A stretch of DNA of 64,000 nucleotides, from NCBI RefSeq assembly GCF_030285665.1, contig NZ_CP127295.1, positions 620,001-684,000 of the forward strand, given 5' to 3'. This stretch comes from Amycolatopsis mongoliensis (GTDB lineage: Bacteria; Actinomycetota; Actinomycetes; Mycobacteriales; Pseudonocardiaceae). The stretch's first letter is position 1. Each line of letters opens with the position of its first letter. The notes beneath the pieces were generated by a model. It made no database searches, was not told where the DNA came from, and saw only the letters and a list, made by a program, of their open reading frames with translations. Shown here one piece after another: positions 43,666-52,332 of this stretch. The translations under genes and the position numbers were made by a program.

Positions 43666-45237
43666 TCAGACTTTCTGCAGGCCAGGCTTACCCGCTTGCA
43701 CTACGTAGCTGACGTCGTTCTTGATCACGACCGACGCCGGGTCGTAGACGCTGGTGTCGGAGGTGGTCATGAAGTCCGCCCGCATCTGCGCCGGCGTGGT
43801 CGTGACGCGGACGTAGCCGCGCTCGCCCTTGCAGTACTTGATGTGCGGGTTGTTCGCCAGCCAGGCCGCACTCGGCGGGGTCGCGGTGTCGCTGTTGCTC
43901 GTCACCGACGTCGTGACCAGCTCCGAGCCGATGAGCGGGTCGCTGTGGTCGAAGTAGTCGAGCCGCAGGTCGGCGGCCCAGTGCCGGTGGACGTCGCCGG
44001 TCAGCACGACCGGGTTGGCGACCTTCCGGTCGACCCAGCCCTTCGCGATCCGGTCGCGTGAGGCCTCGTAGCCCTGCCAGGAGTCCGGGCTCTCGCAGGT
44101 GGCCTTGTCGCCGTCGCCGTCCCGCGTGGCGAAGAAGACCTGCTGGCCGAGGAAGTCCCAGGTGGCCGGGTGCGACTCGAACTGCTTGAGCAGCCACGCT
44201 TCCTCGGTGCTGCCCAGGATGCTGCGCGCGGTGTTGCGCATGTCGGTGCAGGCCGGGCCGGCCGAGCCGGACGGGTCGGCCACCTGGGCGTTGCGGAACT
44301 GGCGGGTGTCGAGCATGTGGAACCGGGCGAGGTTGCCCCAGACGAACTGGCGGTACAGCTGGATCGAGGCGCCGTTCGGCTTCGCGGTCGAGCGGATCGG
44401 GGTGTGCTCGTAGAACGCCTGGAACCCGGCGGCCTTGCGCGCGGCGGACGCGGGCGAGGTGGTGCCGTTCCAGTTGTTCATCACCTCGTGGTCGTCGAAC
44501 ACGACGATCCACGGCGCGATCGCGTGCGCGGCCTGCAGGTCGGCGTCGGTCTTGTGCTGGCCGTGCCGCGCCCGGTACAGCGCGAGCGTGGTCGCGTCGT
44601 CGGCGACGGCGAGGCTGCGCGGGTTGCGCTCCGCCGCGGCGCGGCCCGACTTCTTCTCGTAGATGTAGTCGCCGAGGAACAGCACCAGGTCCGGGTCGTC
44701 GGCCACCACGCCCTTGTACGCGTGGTAGTAGCCCTCCTCCCAGTGCTGGCAGGAGGTGAAGCAGTACTTGAGCTGGTTGACCGCGGCCCCGGCGGCGGGC
44801 GCGGTGCGCGTGCGGCCGACCGGCGAGAGGTAGCCCGAGCTCTTGAACCGGTAGAAGTACTCGCGCGCCGGCTGCAGCCCCACGGGTTCGATGTGGACGC
44901 TGTGCGCGGACGCGCGGACCGCGTTCACCGAGCCGCTCTGCACGATCGAGCTGAACGCCTCGTCGTTCGCGATCTCCCAGTCGACCGCGTAGGTGGCGTC
45001 CGGCATGCCGCCGTAGCCGTCGGCGTTCAGCGGCGCCGGCGCGAGTCTCGTCCAGAGCACCACGCTGTCGGGAAGCGGATCGCCGGAGGCGACGCCGAGC
45101 TGGAAGGGGTCGTGGATGGTGGGCGCGGCGGCCGTGGTGCGGGCGTTCGCCCAGGACGGCAGCGCCGCCGACGCCGCGGTGGCGGTGACCGCGGCGAGCC
45201 CGCCGAGCAGGACCTTGCGCCGGTTGACCTGAACCAT
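43666..45237 (-). CDS. phoD: PhoD-type alkaline phosphatase
   Basis: A 523-residue Tat-exported enzyme (NRRKVLLGGLAAVTATAASA). An N-terminal fibronectin-like PhoD_N domain (FQLGVASGDPLPDSVVLWTR) is followed by the metallophosphatase domain. Metal-ligand segments visible are FTSCQHWEEGYYHAY, VLFLGDYIYEK, IVVFDDHEVMNNW and VVLTGDVHRHW. PhoD enzymes cleave phosphomonoesters and diesters, including teichoic acid, using Ca and Fe. PhoP control would be expected in actinomycetes, but no clear PHO box was found. The ATG follows AAAGGC. Confidence 0.93.
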   Translation of the reverse strand: MVQVNRRKVLLGGLAAVTATAASAALPSWANARTTAAAPTIHDPFQLGVASGDPLPDSVVLWTRLAPAPLNADGYGGMPDATYAVDWEIANDEAFSSIVQSGSVNAVRASAHSVHIEPVGLQPAREYFYRFKSSGYLSPVGRTRTAPAAGAAVNQLKYCFTSCQHWEEGYYHAYKGVVADDPDLVLFLGDYIYEKKSGRAAAERNPRSLAVADDATTLALYRARHGQHKTDADLQAAHAIAPWIVVFDDHEVMNNWNGTTSPASAARKAAGFQAFYEHTPIRSTAKPNGASIQLYRQFVWGNLARFHMLDTRQFRNAQVADPSGSAGPACTDMRNTARSILGSTEEAWLLKQFESHPATWDFLGQQVFFATRDGDGDKATCESPDSWQGYEASRDRIAKGWVDRKVANPVVLTGDVHRHWAADLRLDYFDHSDPLIGSELVTTSVTSNSDTATPPSAAWLANNPHIKYCKGERGYVRVTTTPAQMRADFMTTSDTSVYDPASVVIKNDVSYVVQAGKPGLQKV

Positions 45238-45271
45238 GTCGGAAATGCCTTTCGGGGAAGGGGAGCCGCGG

Positions 45272-45928
45272 TCAGGCCGCGAAGTCGGTGATGCCGTCGG
45301 AGCAGGACTTCAGGTCGGGCTTGGCGGTCGTGTAGTTCGCGACGCAGACCTTGTAGAACACCCAGCCGCCGTGCGGGACCGTGACGGCCTTGTCGACCTT
45401 CGTGCCCTCGCCGCCGGAGTTCCAGACGTAGAACGGCCCGGCGCCGCCCTTGAGCCAGTACGCGACGACGGCCGAGTAGCCGTCGGCATCCGTGTCGTAG
45501 ACCAGGAAGTGCGAGTCGGACGAGCGGTACTGCGCCTCGCCCGCGCACGCGTCGGCGCACTGGCCGCTGCCCGAGCCGACGCCGCAGTCGGGCGCGATCC
45601 GCTGGTCCGAACCGGTGTAGACGTAGGTGTCCGAGATGTACCCGCCGAGCGCGGGCACGTAGTCCCACAACGTGCCCGTGCCGTAGGTCCCGGTCACCGA
45701 CGAGCCGGTGATCTGGCAGTCGATGGTGACGGACGCGCCGTTCGCGACGGTCTTGACGGCCGTGGCTCCCGCGGTGGGTGCCCGGCGGACGTTGAGCGGG
45801 TCGCCCGCGGTCTTGACGGTGCCGGTCGCCGCGGCCGACGCGGTGGCCGCGCCACCCACCGCCAGCGCGCCGACCGTCGCGAGGACGGCTCCCATTCCGG
45901 CCATCCGCCGGAGGTTCGAACGCTTCAT
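45272..45928 (-). CDS. Secreted SH3-like-domain protein A (SARP-linked)
   Basis: A 218-residue exported protein. The signal peptide ends near residue 33 (GGAATASAA). Residues of about 36-110 form a bacterial SH3-like domain starting TGTVKTAGDPLNVRRAP, followed by a Cys-rich stretch (CGVGSGSGQCADACAG) and a C-terminal part ending GWVFYKVCVANYTTAKPDLK. The SH3 domain is paralogous to that at the C-terminus of the 49062 protein (shared TGTVKTAGDP, YTGSD-like ending). It may bind the cell wall. The ATG at 45928 has no ribosome-binding site, and the SARP-type repeat ends 22 bases upstream, which suggests a leaderless message. Confidence 0.78.
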   Translation of the reverse strand: MKRSNLRRMAGMGAVLATVGALAVGGAATASAAATGTVKTAGDPLNVRRAPTAGATAVKTVANGASVTIDCQITGSSVTGTYGTGTLWDYVPALGGYISDTYVYTGSDQRIAPDCGVGSGSGQCADACAGEAQYRSSDSHFLVYDTDADGYSAVVAYWLKGGAGPFYVWNSGGEGTKVDKAVTVPHGGWVFYKVCVANYTTAKPDLKSCSDGITDFAA

Positions 45929-45949
45929 GGCGGGAGCGTGACCCGGGCT

Positions 45950-45966
45950 CGTACACGAGCCGTACA
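45950..45966 (-). promoter_or_regulatory. SARP-type direct repeat before SH3 protein A
   Basis: On the minus strand TGTACG-N5-TGTACG gives two hexamers at exactly 11-base pitch. The same repeat lies in front of the second SH3 gene (48988-49004). SARP regulators bind direct repeats with 11- or 22-base pitch. Confidence 0.6.
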
Positions 45967-46040
45967 AAGCGCCCACGGGCCTGCGCAGACACTCCGAATG
46001 GATCTATCCCCCGAGGTCGAACGGGCCATAGCATCCGGCT

Positions 46041-48974
46041 ATGGGGGAACTCATCGGGCAGGTTGAGGCCACCTCGCTTACCATCCGCGTCCTCGGTCCG
46101 CTGGAGGTCACCGCCGCCGGGCGGGTGATCCCGCTCGGCGGGCCGAAGCCCCGGCTGCTGCTGGCCGCCCTGGCGCTGCAACCGAACGTCGTCGTGTCCG
46201 CCGACGTGCTGGTCGAGGTGCTGTGGCCGCAGGCGGCCCCGCGGTCGGCCGCGGCGAACATCCGCACGTACGTCCATTCGCTCCGAAGACGGTTCGCCGA
46301 GCTCGACCCCGACCTCGGCGAACGGATCAGCAGCCGGGCCTCCGGCTACCTGCTGACCGCGTCGCCGGAAGAACTGGACCACCTCGCCTTCACGGCCTTG
46401 GCCGGCGAAGCGCAGGAAGCGCTCGACCGGGCCGACGCCGAGAGCGCTCTCAAGCTGCTCGACCGGGCCGACGCGCTGTGGCGCGGCGAAGTCCTCGAAG
46501 GACTCCCGCACGACCACAGCTGGGGCGCGACCGTCGCCCGGCTCACCGAGCTCCGCCTGTCGGTGCAGGAGCAGCGCCTGCGGGCGCGGATCGACCTCGG
46601 CCGCTGCGGCGAAGCCGTCGCCGAGCTGCGCGGCCTGGTCACCGAACACCCGCTGCGCGAAGAACTGTGGGCGCAGCTGATCGTCGCGCTGCGCGCCGCC
46701 GGCCGGACCACGGACGCCGTCGAGGCGTACGAATCGGCCGAGCGGGTGCTCCGCGAGGAGCTCGGCGCCGAGCCGGGTGCCCGGCTGCGGGAGCTGCGCG
46801 CGACGCTGGTGTTCGAAAACGTGCCCGCTGCGCGCCCGGTGGACTTCGTCCCGGTCTGCCAGCTGCCGCTCGACCTGCCGGACTTCACCGGCCGCGACGA
46901 CGTGCTCCGCGAGGTCGCCGGCCTGATGCGCGAGCGCGCGGCCTCGGGCACGCCCGCGGTGGTCGTGCTCTCCGGCGCCCCCGGTGTCGGGAAGTCGGCG
47001 GTCGCCGTCCGGGTGGCGCACGCGGTCCGCGACGACTTCCCCGACGGCCAGCTGCACGTCGACCTGGCCGGCACGTCGTCGTCGCCGCGGGCACCGATGG
47101 GTGTGCTCGCGGAACTGCTGCGCGCGCTGGGCATCCCGGACGCCGGCCTGCCGCGGGAGCCGGCCGAACGCTCGGCGCTGCTGCGCTCGCGGCTGGCCGG
47201 GCGGCGGATGTGCATCGTGCTCGACGACGCCGGGAGCGCCGCTCAGGTGCGGCCGCTGCTGCCCGGCGCCGGAGCCTGCGCGGTGCTGGTGACCAGCCGG
47301 ATCCGGCTGCCCGGGCTCGCCGGGGCGACACCGGTGGACGTCGACCTGCTGCCCGAGGCCGAAGGCGCACGGCTGCTGGAGGGCATCGTCGGTGCCGAGC
47401 GGGTGGCCGCCGAGCCGGAGAGCGCCGCGGCGATCCTGCGCCAGTGCGGGCACCTGCCGCTGGCGATCCGGGTGGCCGGCGCGAAGCTGACGCACCGGCC
47501 GGGCTGGACGCTGCGGCTGCTGGCCGACCGGCTGCGCGACGAGCACCGGCGGCTCGACGAGCTGCGCGTCGGCGACCTCGCCGTCCGCGCGAGCGTGACG
47601 CTCTCCTACGACCTGCTGCCGATGTCGGCGGCCACGGCGTTCCGCGGGCTCGGGCTGCTCGGGCCGGTGCAGTTCCCGCCGTGGGCGGTCGCGGCCGTGC
47701 TGGGCCGCCGCGACGCCGAGGACGTCCTCGACGTGCTGGTCGACGGCCACCTCGTCGAGCTCGTCGGCTCCGACCCGGCCGGGCAACCGCGCTACCGGCT
47801 GCACGATCTCTTGCGCGTGTACGCGGTGGAGCTGGCGGAGCAGAGTGACGCGGCGAAGACGCGTGCGGCGCTTCGGCGAGTCCTCGAGGGGTACCTGGCC
47901 CTCGCGTTGGAAGCCGCGCGCCGGATGCCGCTGCACTTCTTCGGCATGTACCGCGACGACGAGCTGCCGCGCCCGGCCGTGCCCGCCGACGTCCTGCCGG
48001 ACGATCCCGCCGCGTGGTTCGCCGCCGAGCGGCACACGAGCGTCGCGGCGGTTTCCTTGGCGGCCGAGCACGGCTTCGACGACCTGGCCTGGCAGCTGGC
48101 CTCGGCGCTGACGCCGTACTTCGACCTGCGCGGCCACCAGGACGACTGGCACAGCACGCACACGATCGCCCTCGAGGCGGCCCGCCGCACGGGTTCGCTG
48201 CGCGCGGAGGCGATCGTGCAGCGCAACCTCGGCCAGTACCTGCTCTACCAGGACGAGTACGCCGGATCGCGGGTGGCGTTCGCGGAGTCGAAGGCGCTGT
48301 TCGAGCGGGTCGGCGACGCGCAGGGCGTGGCCATCGCGCTCACCGGGCTGGCCACGATCTCGCGCATCGACGGCGAGGACGGCCTGGCGCTCGACCACTG
48401 CCACGAAGCGCTGAAGCTGTTCGCGGAGGAAGGCGACCCGAACGGCGAAGCGGTGGCCCGCCTGGGCGCGGGCGCGGTCTGGATGTCGCGCGGTTGCTAC
48501 GCGGCGGCGAAGCGCTGGTTCACCGACGCCCTGGAGCTGTCGGCGGCGATCGGCGACCGCCACCGCGAGGCGCACGCGTACAAGCGGCTGGGGTTGCTGT
48601 TCCAGCACCAGGGCAACCTGGCGGCGGCCCGCGAGCACGTCGACCAGGCGATCGCGATCTTCACCGAGCTCGGTGACGACCACTGCGTCGGGTACGCGAA
48701 CCAGAACCTCGGGGAGCTGTGTCTCCACAGCGGGGACTTCGCGCACGCGCAGCTGTTGCTGGTGAACTCGCTTGCGGTGCACCGCCGCAACGGGGACCGG
48801 CGGTCGGAAGCCGAGGTGTCCCAGCTGCTCGGTGAGCTGCACCGGGCGTTGGCGCAGCCGGAGCGGTCTCGCGACTATTCGGAGCGGGCGCTGGCGATCT
48901 GGCGGGAGCTTTCGAGCCGGCCGCCGGAGCCCGTGACCTCGGTGGAGGAGCCGCCGCACATCGTTTCGGCCTGA
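46041..48974 (+). CDS. AfsR/SARP-family transcriptional activator with NB-ARC and TPR domains
   Basis: A 977-residue regulator. It has an OmpR-like winged helix (about residues 12-105), a bacterial transcriptional activator domain (about 110-255), and an NB-ARC ATPase with Walker A GAPGVGKS at 312-319 and Walker B CIVLDDAG near 395-402. From about 690 there are TPR repeats (LGLLFQHQGNLAAAREHVDQ and similar). This is the AfsR layout. SARPs recruit RNA polymerase to promoters with short direct repeats. It is flanked by two SH3-protein genes, both with TGTACG repeats, and the downstream one begins 87 bases after its stop. It probably activates both. Confidence 0.93.
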   Translation: MGELIGQVEATSLTIRVLGPLEVTAAGRVIPLGGPKPRLLLAALALQPNVVVSADVLVEVLWPQAAPRSAAANIRTYVHSLRRRFAELDPDLGERISSRASGYLLTASPEELDHLAFTALAGEAQEALDRADAESALKLLDRADALWRGEVLEGLPHDHSWGATVARLTELRLSVQEQRLRARIDLGRCGEAVAELRGLVTEHPLREELWAQLIVALRAAGRTTDAVEAYESAERVLREELGAEPGARLRELRATLVFENVPAARPVDFVPVCQLPLDLPDFTGRDDVLREVAGLMRERAASGTPAVVVLSGAPGVGKSAVAVRVAHAVRDDFPDGQLHVDLAGTSSSPRAPMGVLAELLRALGIPDAGLPREPAERSALLRSRLAGRRMCIVLDDAGSAAQVRPLLPGAGACAVLVTSRIRLPGLAGATPVDVDLLPEAEGARLLEGIVGAERVAAEPESAAAILRQCGHLPLAIRVAGAKLTHRPGWTLRLLADRLRDEHRRLDELRVGDLAVRASVTLSYDLLPMSAATAFRGLGLLGPVQFPPWAVAAVLGRRDAEDVLDVLVDGHLVELVGSDPAGQPRYRLHDLLRVYAVELAEQSDAAKTRAALRRVLEGYLALALEAARRMPLHFFGMYRDDELPRPAVPADVLPDDPAAWFAAERHTSVAAVSLAAEHGFDDLAWQLASALTPYFDLRGHQDDWHSTHTIALEAARRTGSLRAEAIVQRNLGQYLLYQDEYAGSRVAFAESKALFERVGDAQGVAIALTGLATISRIDGEDGLALDHCHEALKLFAEEGDPNGEAVARLGAGAVWMSRGCYAAAKRWFTDALELSAAIGDRHREAHAYKRLGLLFQHQGNLAAAREHVDQAIAIFTELGDDHCVGYANQNLGELCLHSGDFAHAQLLLVNSLAVHRRNGDRRSEAEVSQLLGELHRALAQPERSRDYSERALAIWRELSSRPPEPVTSVEEPPHIVSA

Positions 48975-48987
48975 CGGACAAACTGCT

Positions 48988-49004
48988 TGTACGGATCATG
49001 TACG
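48988..49004 (+). promoter_or_regulatory. SARP-type direct repeat before SH3 protein B
   Basis: TGTACG-N5-TGTACG, with hexamers at 48988-48993 and 48999-49004, lies 57 bases before the start codon of the gene at 49062. It is identical in hexamer and spacing to the repeat at 45950. Confidence 0.6.
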
Positions 49005-49061
49005 CCGCCCGGTCAGTCTTTCGCCACGTTCGAGTGAACGAGTGCGAGAGGAGAACCGGGG

Positions 49062-50285
49062 ATGATCCGGATCAAGAAAGCCGGCCGCGTGACCGCGGCG
49101 GTTCTGGCCGCCGGAGCGGTGACGGCGCTGGCCGGAGCACCCGCCCAGGCCGCCACGGCCGGGACCGGCGCCGCCTGGCAGGCCGATGTGTCCACTGTGG
49201 ACTACGACGACGTCAACGTCACCGGCGCGGGCGGAACGCTGACCCTGGCCGACGCCGCGTGGCACAGAACCGCGCAGGTGTTCGCCGGCAGCGAAGGCAG
49301 CTTCGTCACCACCGAGCACGCGCTGGGCAGCCCGGCGAACCGCGTCAGCGCCGAACTGTCCGCCGACACCCCGAAGGGCACGACGGTCGAGGTCGACGTC
49401 CGCGGCCGCACCGGGGCGGACGACTGGACCGAGTGGACGCCGGCCGGCACGGCCTTCAAGACCGCCGTCAGCGCCGTGCAGGCGCGGATCAGCCTGCACA
49501 GCGACACCGACGGCGTCCGCCCGGCCGTCAAGAGCCTCGGGCTGAGCGCCGACAGCGTCCCGCAGGTGAACGCGCTGGCCGCCACGGCCGCGCTGACCTA
49601 CAAGATCTACGCCACCCGCGAAGGTCTCGTCGGCGGCACCACCGCGAACGGCCACGTCATCACCAGCCGCGACCACTTCGTCGCGCTGCCGTCCGGCCGG
49701 GGACTTTCGCCGAAGGCCTCCGGCTCCTACAGCGTCCGCGTCTGCAAGACCGACAACAGCCGCTGCGAGTACGCGCCGGTGTGGGACGTCGGGCCGTGGA
49801 ACACCAAGGACGACTACTGGAACCCGGCGTCGGTGCGCGCCGAGTACAAGGACCTCCCGCAGGGCCAGCCCGAGGCCTACGCCGCCTACCACAACGGCTA
49901 CAACGGCGGTAAGGACGACCTCGGCTACAAGGTCGGCAACCCGGCCGGCATCGACCTCGGCGACGGCGTCTTCTACGACGGCCTCGCGATGTCCGACAAC
50001 GGGAACGTGAACGTCACCTACCTGTGGACCGGCACCGGCCCGACCGGCACGGTGAAGACCGCGGGCGACCCGATGAACGTGCGGGCGAGCGCGAGCACCT
50101 CGGCCGCCGTCAAGGGCCTCGCGGCGAACTACGCGCGGGTGAACATCGAGTGCTACGTCCAGGGCGACAGCGTCACCGGCACCTTCGGCACCAGCACCAT
50201 CTGGGACCGGATCGGCCCGAACAACTACGTGTCGGACACCTACCTGCAGACCGGCTCCGACGAACCGGTCGCGCCCCTGTGCTGA
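49062..50285 (+). CDS. Secreted SH3-like-domain protein B (SARP-linked)
   Basis: A 407-residue exported protein. Signal residues 1-30 (AGAPAQAA) are followed by a beta-rich domain (about 35-165, VDVRGRTGADDWTEWTPAGT). The middle part (about 180-330) has DVGPWNTKDDYW and GIDLGDGVFYDGL, which recall the DxGP and IDLS motifs of RlpA-like double-psi barrels. The C-terminal SH3-like domain (about 335-407) starts TGTVKTAGDPMNVRASA. A wall- or peptidoglycan-related role is possible; the enzyme activity, if any, is unknown. The ATG follows GAGAGGAG. Expression is probably driven by the SARP. Confidence 0.78.
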   Translation: MIRIKKAGRVTAAVLAAGAVTALAGAPAQAATAGTGAAWQADVSTVDYDDVNVTGAGGTLTLADAAWHRTAQVFAGSEGSFVTTEHALGSPANRVSAELSADTPKGTTVEVDVRGRTGADDWTEWTPAGTAFKTAVSAVQARISLHSDTDGVRPAVKSLGLSADSVPQVNALAATAALTYKIYATREGLVGGTTANGHVITSRDHFVALPSGRGLSPKASGSYSVRVCKTDNSRCEYAPVWDVGPWNTKDDYWNPASVRAEYKDLPQGQPEAYAAYHNGYNGGKDDLGYKVGNPAGIDLGDGVFYDGLAMSDNGNVNVTYLWTGTGPTGTVKTAGDPMNVRASASTSAAVKGLAANYARVNIECYVQGDSVTGTFGTSTIWDRIGPNNYVSDTYLQTGSDEPVAPLC

Positions 50286-50346
50286 ACCGCGGCTCGAGCG
50301 AGCCCCGAGTATCGCGTGGTTGACTGCCCTCACCCCCGCGAGAAAA

Positions 50347-50379
50347 GCGAAGGCCCGGCTTCCCCCGCCGGGCCTTCGC
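50347..50379 (+). terminator. Terminator hairpin after SH3 protein B
   Basis: A 13-bp stem GCGAAGGCCCGGC (50347-50359) / complement (50367-50379) with a seven-base loop, followed by CCTTTCC. Confidence 0.8.
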
Positions 50380-50515
50380 CCTTTCCGGGATATTCCACTC
50401 ACCGGTCCATCATTCACATTCATGAACAGCTGCCCGCCCGCTGTACAACGCCCGGGCGATTGTGAAAAACTTCCGGGCACCTGGAACATTTCCCCACACG
50501 GAATGGCGGGCACCT

Positions 50516-51751
50516 GTGAGCGTTACCCGGAGAACCCTGCTGACCACCGCGGCCGGTGCCGCGGTGGCGGCGAGCGCCAGCACCTCCACGGCCGCTTCCG
50601 CGGCTTCCCTCGATGCCTCCGACCAGGCATCGGTCACCCGGACGCTCCGCCAGGCGGCCGATTACGCGGTGGCCAAGCTGCGTGCGGTGGCCCCCGGCGT
50701 CACCGCGTTTCCGGTCGGCACGAAGTTCGAGAAATGGACCTATTCGCAGAATGGCGACTGGGTCGGCGGATTCTGGCCCGGCCAGTTGTGGCTGGCGTAC
50801 CTGCACAGCGGCGACGAACAATTCAAGACCCTCGCGCTGGCGTCCGCGGACAAACTCGCGCCGCGCCAGTTCGACACCGGCACACACGACCTCGGTTTCC
50901 TCTTCTACCCGTCGTGGGTGACCGCGTGGCGGCTCACCGGCGACGACAAGTGGAAGGCGGGCGCGGTGCAGGCCGCGGCGTCACTCGTCAAGCGCTACAA
51001 CCCGGCCGGGAAGTTCCTCCGCGCCTGGGGCGCGCTGACCGACCCGAAGGACGCGGGCCGCGTCATCATGGACACGATGATGAACCTCGACCTGCTGGCC
51101 TTCGCCGGCCGGCAGACCGGGGATCCGCAGTACCTCGAAATCGCCGTCGCGCACGCGAAGACCGCGCAGAAGAACTTCGTCCGCCCGGACGGGTCCACGC
51201 CGCACGTCTTCGACTTCGACCCGGTCACCGGCGCGCCGATCGGGCCGAACACCGTCCAGGGTTACAGCCCGGCGTCGTGCTGGTCGCGCGGGCAGGCGTG
51301 GGGCGTCTACGGGTTCACGACCATCCACCGCCGCACCGGCGACCAGGAGTTCCTGACCACGGCCCGCCGGCTGGCCGACTTCGCACTGTCGCACCTGACG
51401 GCCGACCACGTGCCGGTGTGGGACTACCTCGCGCCGCAGGCACCGAACGACGTCAAGGACGCCTCCGCCGGGGTCATCATGGCCTGCGGCCTGCTGGACC
51501 TCGCGGAAATCACGCACCGGCCGCAGTACCGGGACAGCGCGCTGCGGATCCTGTCGGCGGTCTCGCAGACGTGCCTGACGACGAAGTCCACCCGGGCCGA
51601 GGCGAGCGTCGCGCGCTGCACCCGCAACCGGCCGGCCGAGGACGGCATCGAGGTGTCGCTCCCCTACGCCGACTACTACCTGCTGGAAGGCATCCTGCGG
51701 GTGCTCGACCGGCGCAAGGTCGACCGCGCCGTCGACCTGTCCAGCGTCTGA
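50516..51751 (+). CDS. Tat-exported GH88-type unsaturated glucuronyl hydrolase
   Basis: A 411-residue protein with a twin-arginine signal (VTRRTLLTTAAGAAVAASAS). An (alpha/alpha)6 domain follows. GH88 landmarks are QNGDWVGGFWPGQLWLAYLH, THDLGFLFYPSW (first catalytic-type Asp), RVIMDTMMNLDLLAFAG (second Asp) and VQGYSPASCWSRGQAWGVYG. GH88 enzymes hydrate the vinyl ether of unsaturated uronyl oligosaccharides from lyase digestion. The GTG at 50516 puts the RR motif close to the N-terminus; an upstream GTG (50462) is in frame but would make an overlong n-region. It is far from the GH28/GH105 pair but functionally related. Confidence 0.86.
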   Translation: MSVTRRTLLTTAAGAAVAASASTSTAASAASLDASDQASVTRTLRQAADYAVAKLRAVAPGVTAFPVGTKFEKWTYSQNGDWVGGFWPGQLWLAYLHSGDEQFKTLALASADKLAPRQFDTGTHDLGFLFYPSWVTAWRLTGDDKWKAGAVQAAASLVKRYNPAGKFLRAWGALTDPKDAGRVIMDTMMNLDLLAFAGRQTGDPQYLEIAVAHAKTAQKNFVRPDGSTPHVFDFDPVTGAPIGPNTVQGYSPASCWSRGQAWGVYGFTTIHRRTGDQEFLTTARRLADFALSHLTADHVPVWDYLAPQAPNDVKDASAGVIMACGLLDLAEITHRPQYRDSALRILSAVSQTCLTTKSTRAEASVARCTRNRPAEDGIEVSLPYADYYLLEGILRVLDRRKVDRAVDLSSV

Positions 51752-51785
51752 TCCCGGCCGGGGAGGCCGCCACCTCCCCCGACCG

Positions 51786-52241
51786 TCAGTGCTGGTGGTG
51801 GGCGTGCACCTTCGCGTGGCCCAGGCCGCGCCCGATCATCCACTTGTTCACCGGCACGGTGACCACGAAGGCGATGGCCAGCGAAAGCACCAGCGCCAGC
51901 CAGAACAGGAAGCTGGCGAGGCCGGCGTCCATCGCCCCGGGGATCGCGACGACGATCGTGTTGTCGATCAGCTCCATGACGGCGATCGACACGGTGTCCG
52001 CGGCCAGCGCGACCTTGAACGCCGCCGCCAGGGCCAGCCCCGACTTCAGCACGCCCCGCATGGTCAGGCCGTAGCCGAAGACGAACGCCAGGACGATCGA
52101 CAGGACGACGGTGGCCGCGTTGTGCAGGCCGAACGCCGTGCCGAGGACCATGCCGAGCACCTCACCGATCGCACAGCCGGTCAGGCAGTGCAGGGTCGCC
52201 TGGATCGCTGTCGCCCACGAAGCTCCGTGCTGTTCGTTCAT
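51786..52241 (-). CDS. DUF4396-type membrane protein
   Basis: A 151-residue protein with about four membrane segments and a His-rich end (KVHAHHQH). The segment LHCLTGCAIGEVLGMVLG holds an H-C-x3-C motif typical of DUF4396 and suggestive of metal contact. The function is unknown. The start codon lies eight bases after a -10-like TATAGT and a CsoR-like box, so the message may be leaderless and metal-regulated. DUF305 and DUF6153-type genes follow upstream on the same strand. Confidence 0.78.
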   Translation of the reverse strand: MNEQHGASWATAIQATLHCLTGCAIGEVLGMVLGTAFGLHNAATVVLSIVLAFVFGYGLTMRGVLKSGLALAAAFKVALAADTVSIAVMELIDNTIVVAIPGAMDAGLASFLFWLALVLSLAIAFVVTVPVNKWMIGRGLGHAKVHAHHQH

Positions 52242-52248
52242 GCCCGAG

Positions 52249-52268
52249 ACTATACCCCCAAGGGGTAT
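52249..52268 (-). promoter_or_regulatory. CsoR-like operator overlapping the DUF4396 promoter
   Basis: ATACCCC-CAA-GGGGTAT (52252-52268) is a perfect 7-bp dyad of the kind bound by CsoR-family copper or persulfide repressors. It overlaps the -10 TATAGT (minus strand, 52249-52254) of the DUF4396 gene. Confidence 0.55.
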
Positions 52269-52332
52269 GTATGTCGCTGTCTCGCGCGCCACAGCGTGGC
52301 CCCCGGCGGGAGTGCCGGGGACCACGCCGGGA

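Noticed and set aside
45027..48959. A 1310-residue open frame opposite the SARP gene
   Set aside because: It is a GC-driven shadow: Arg/Ala/Gly-rich, without domains, while the plus strand encodes a textbook SARP.
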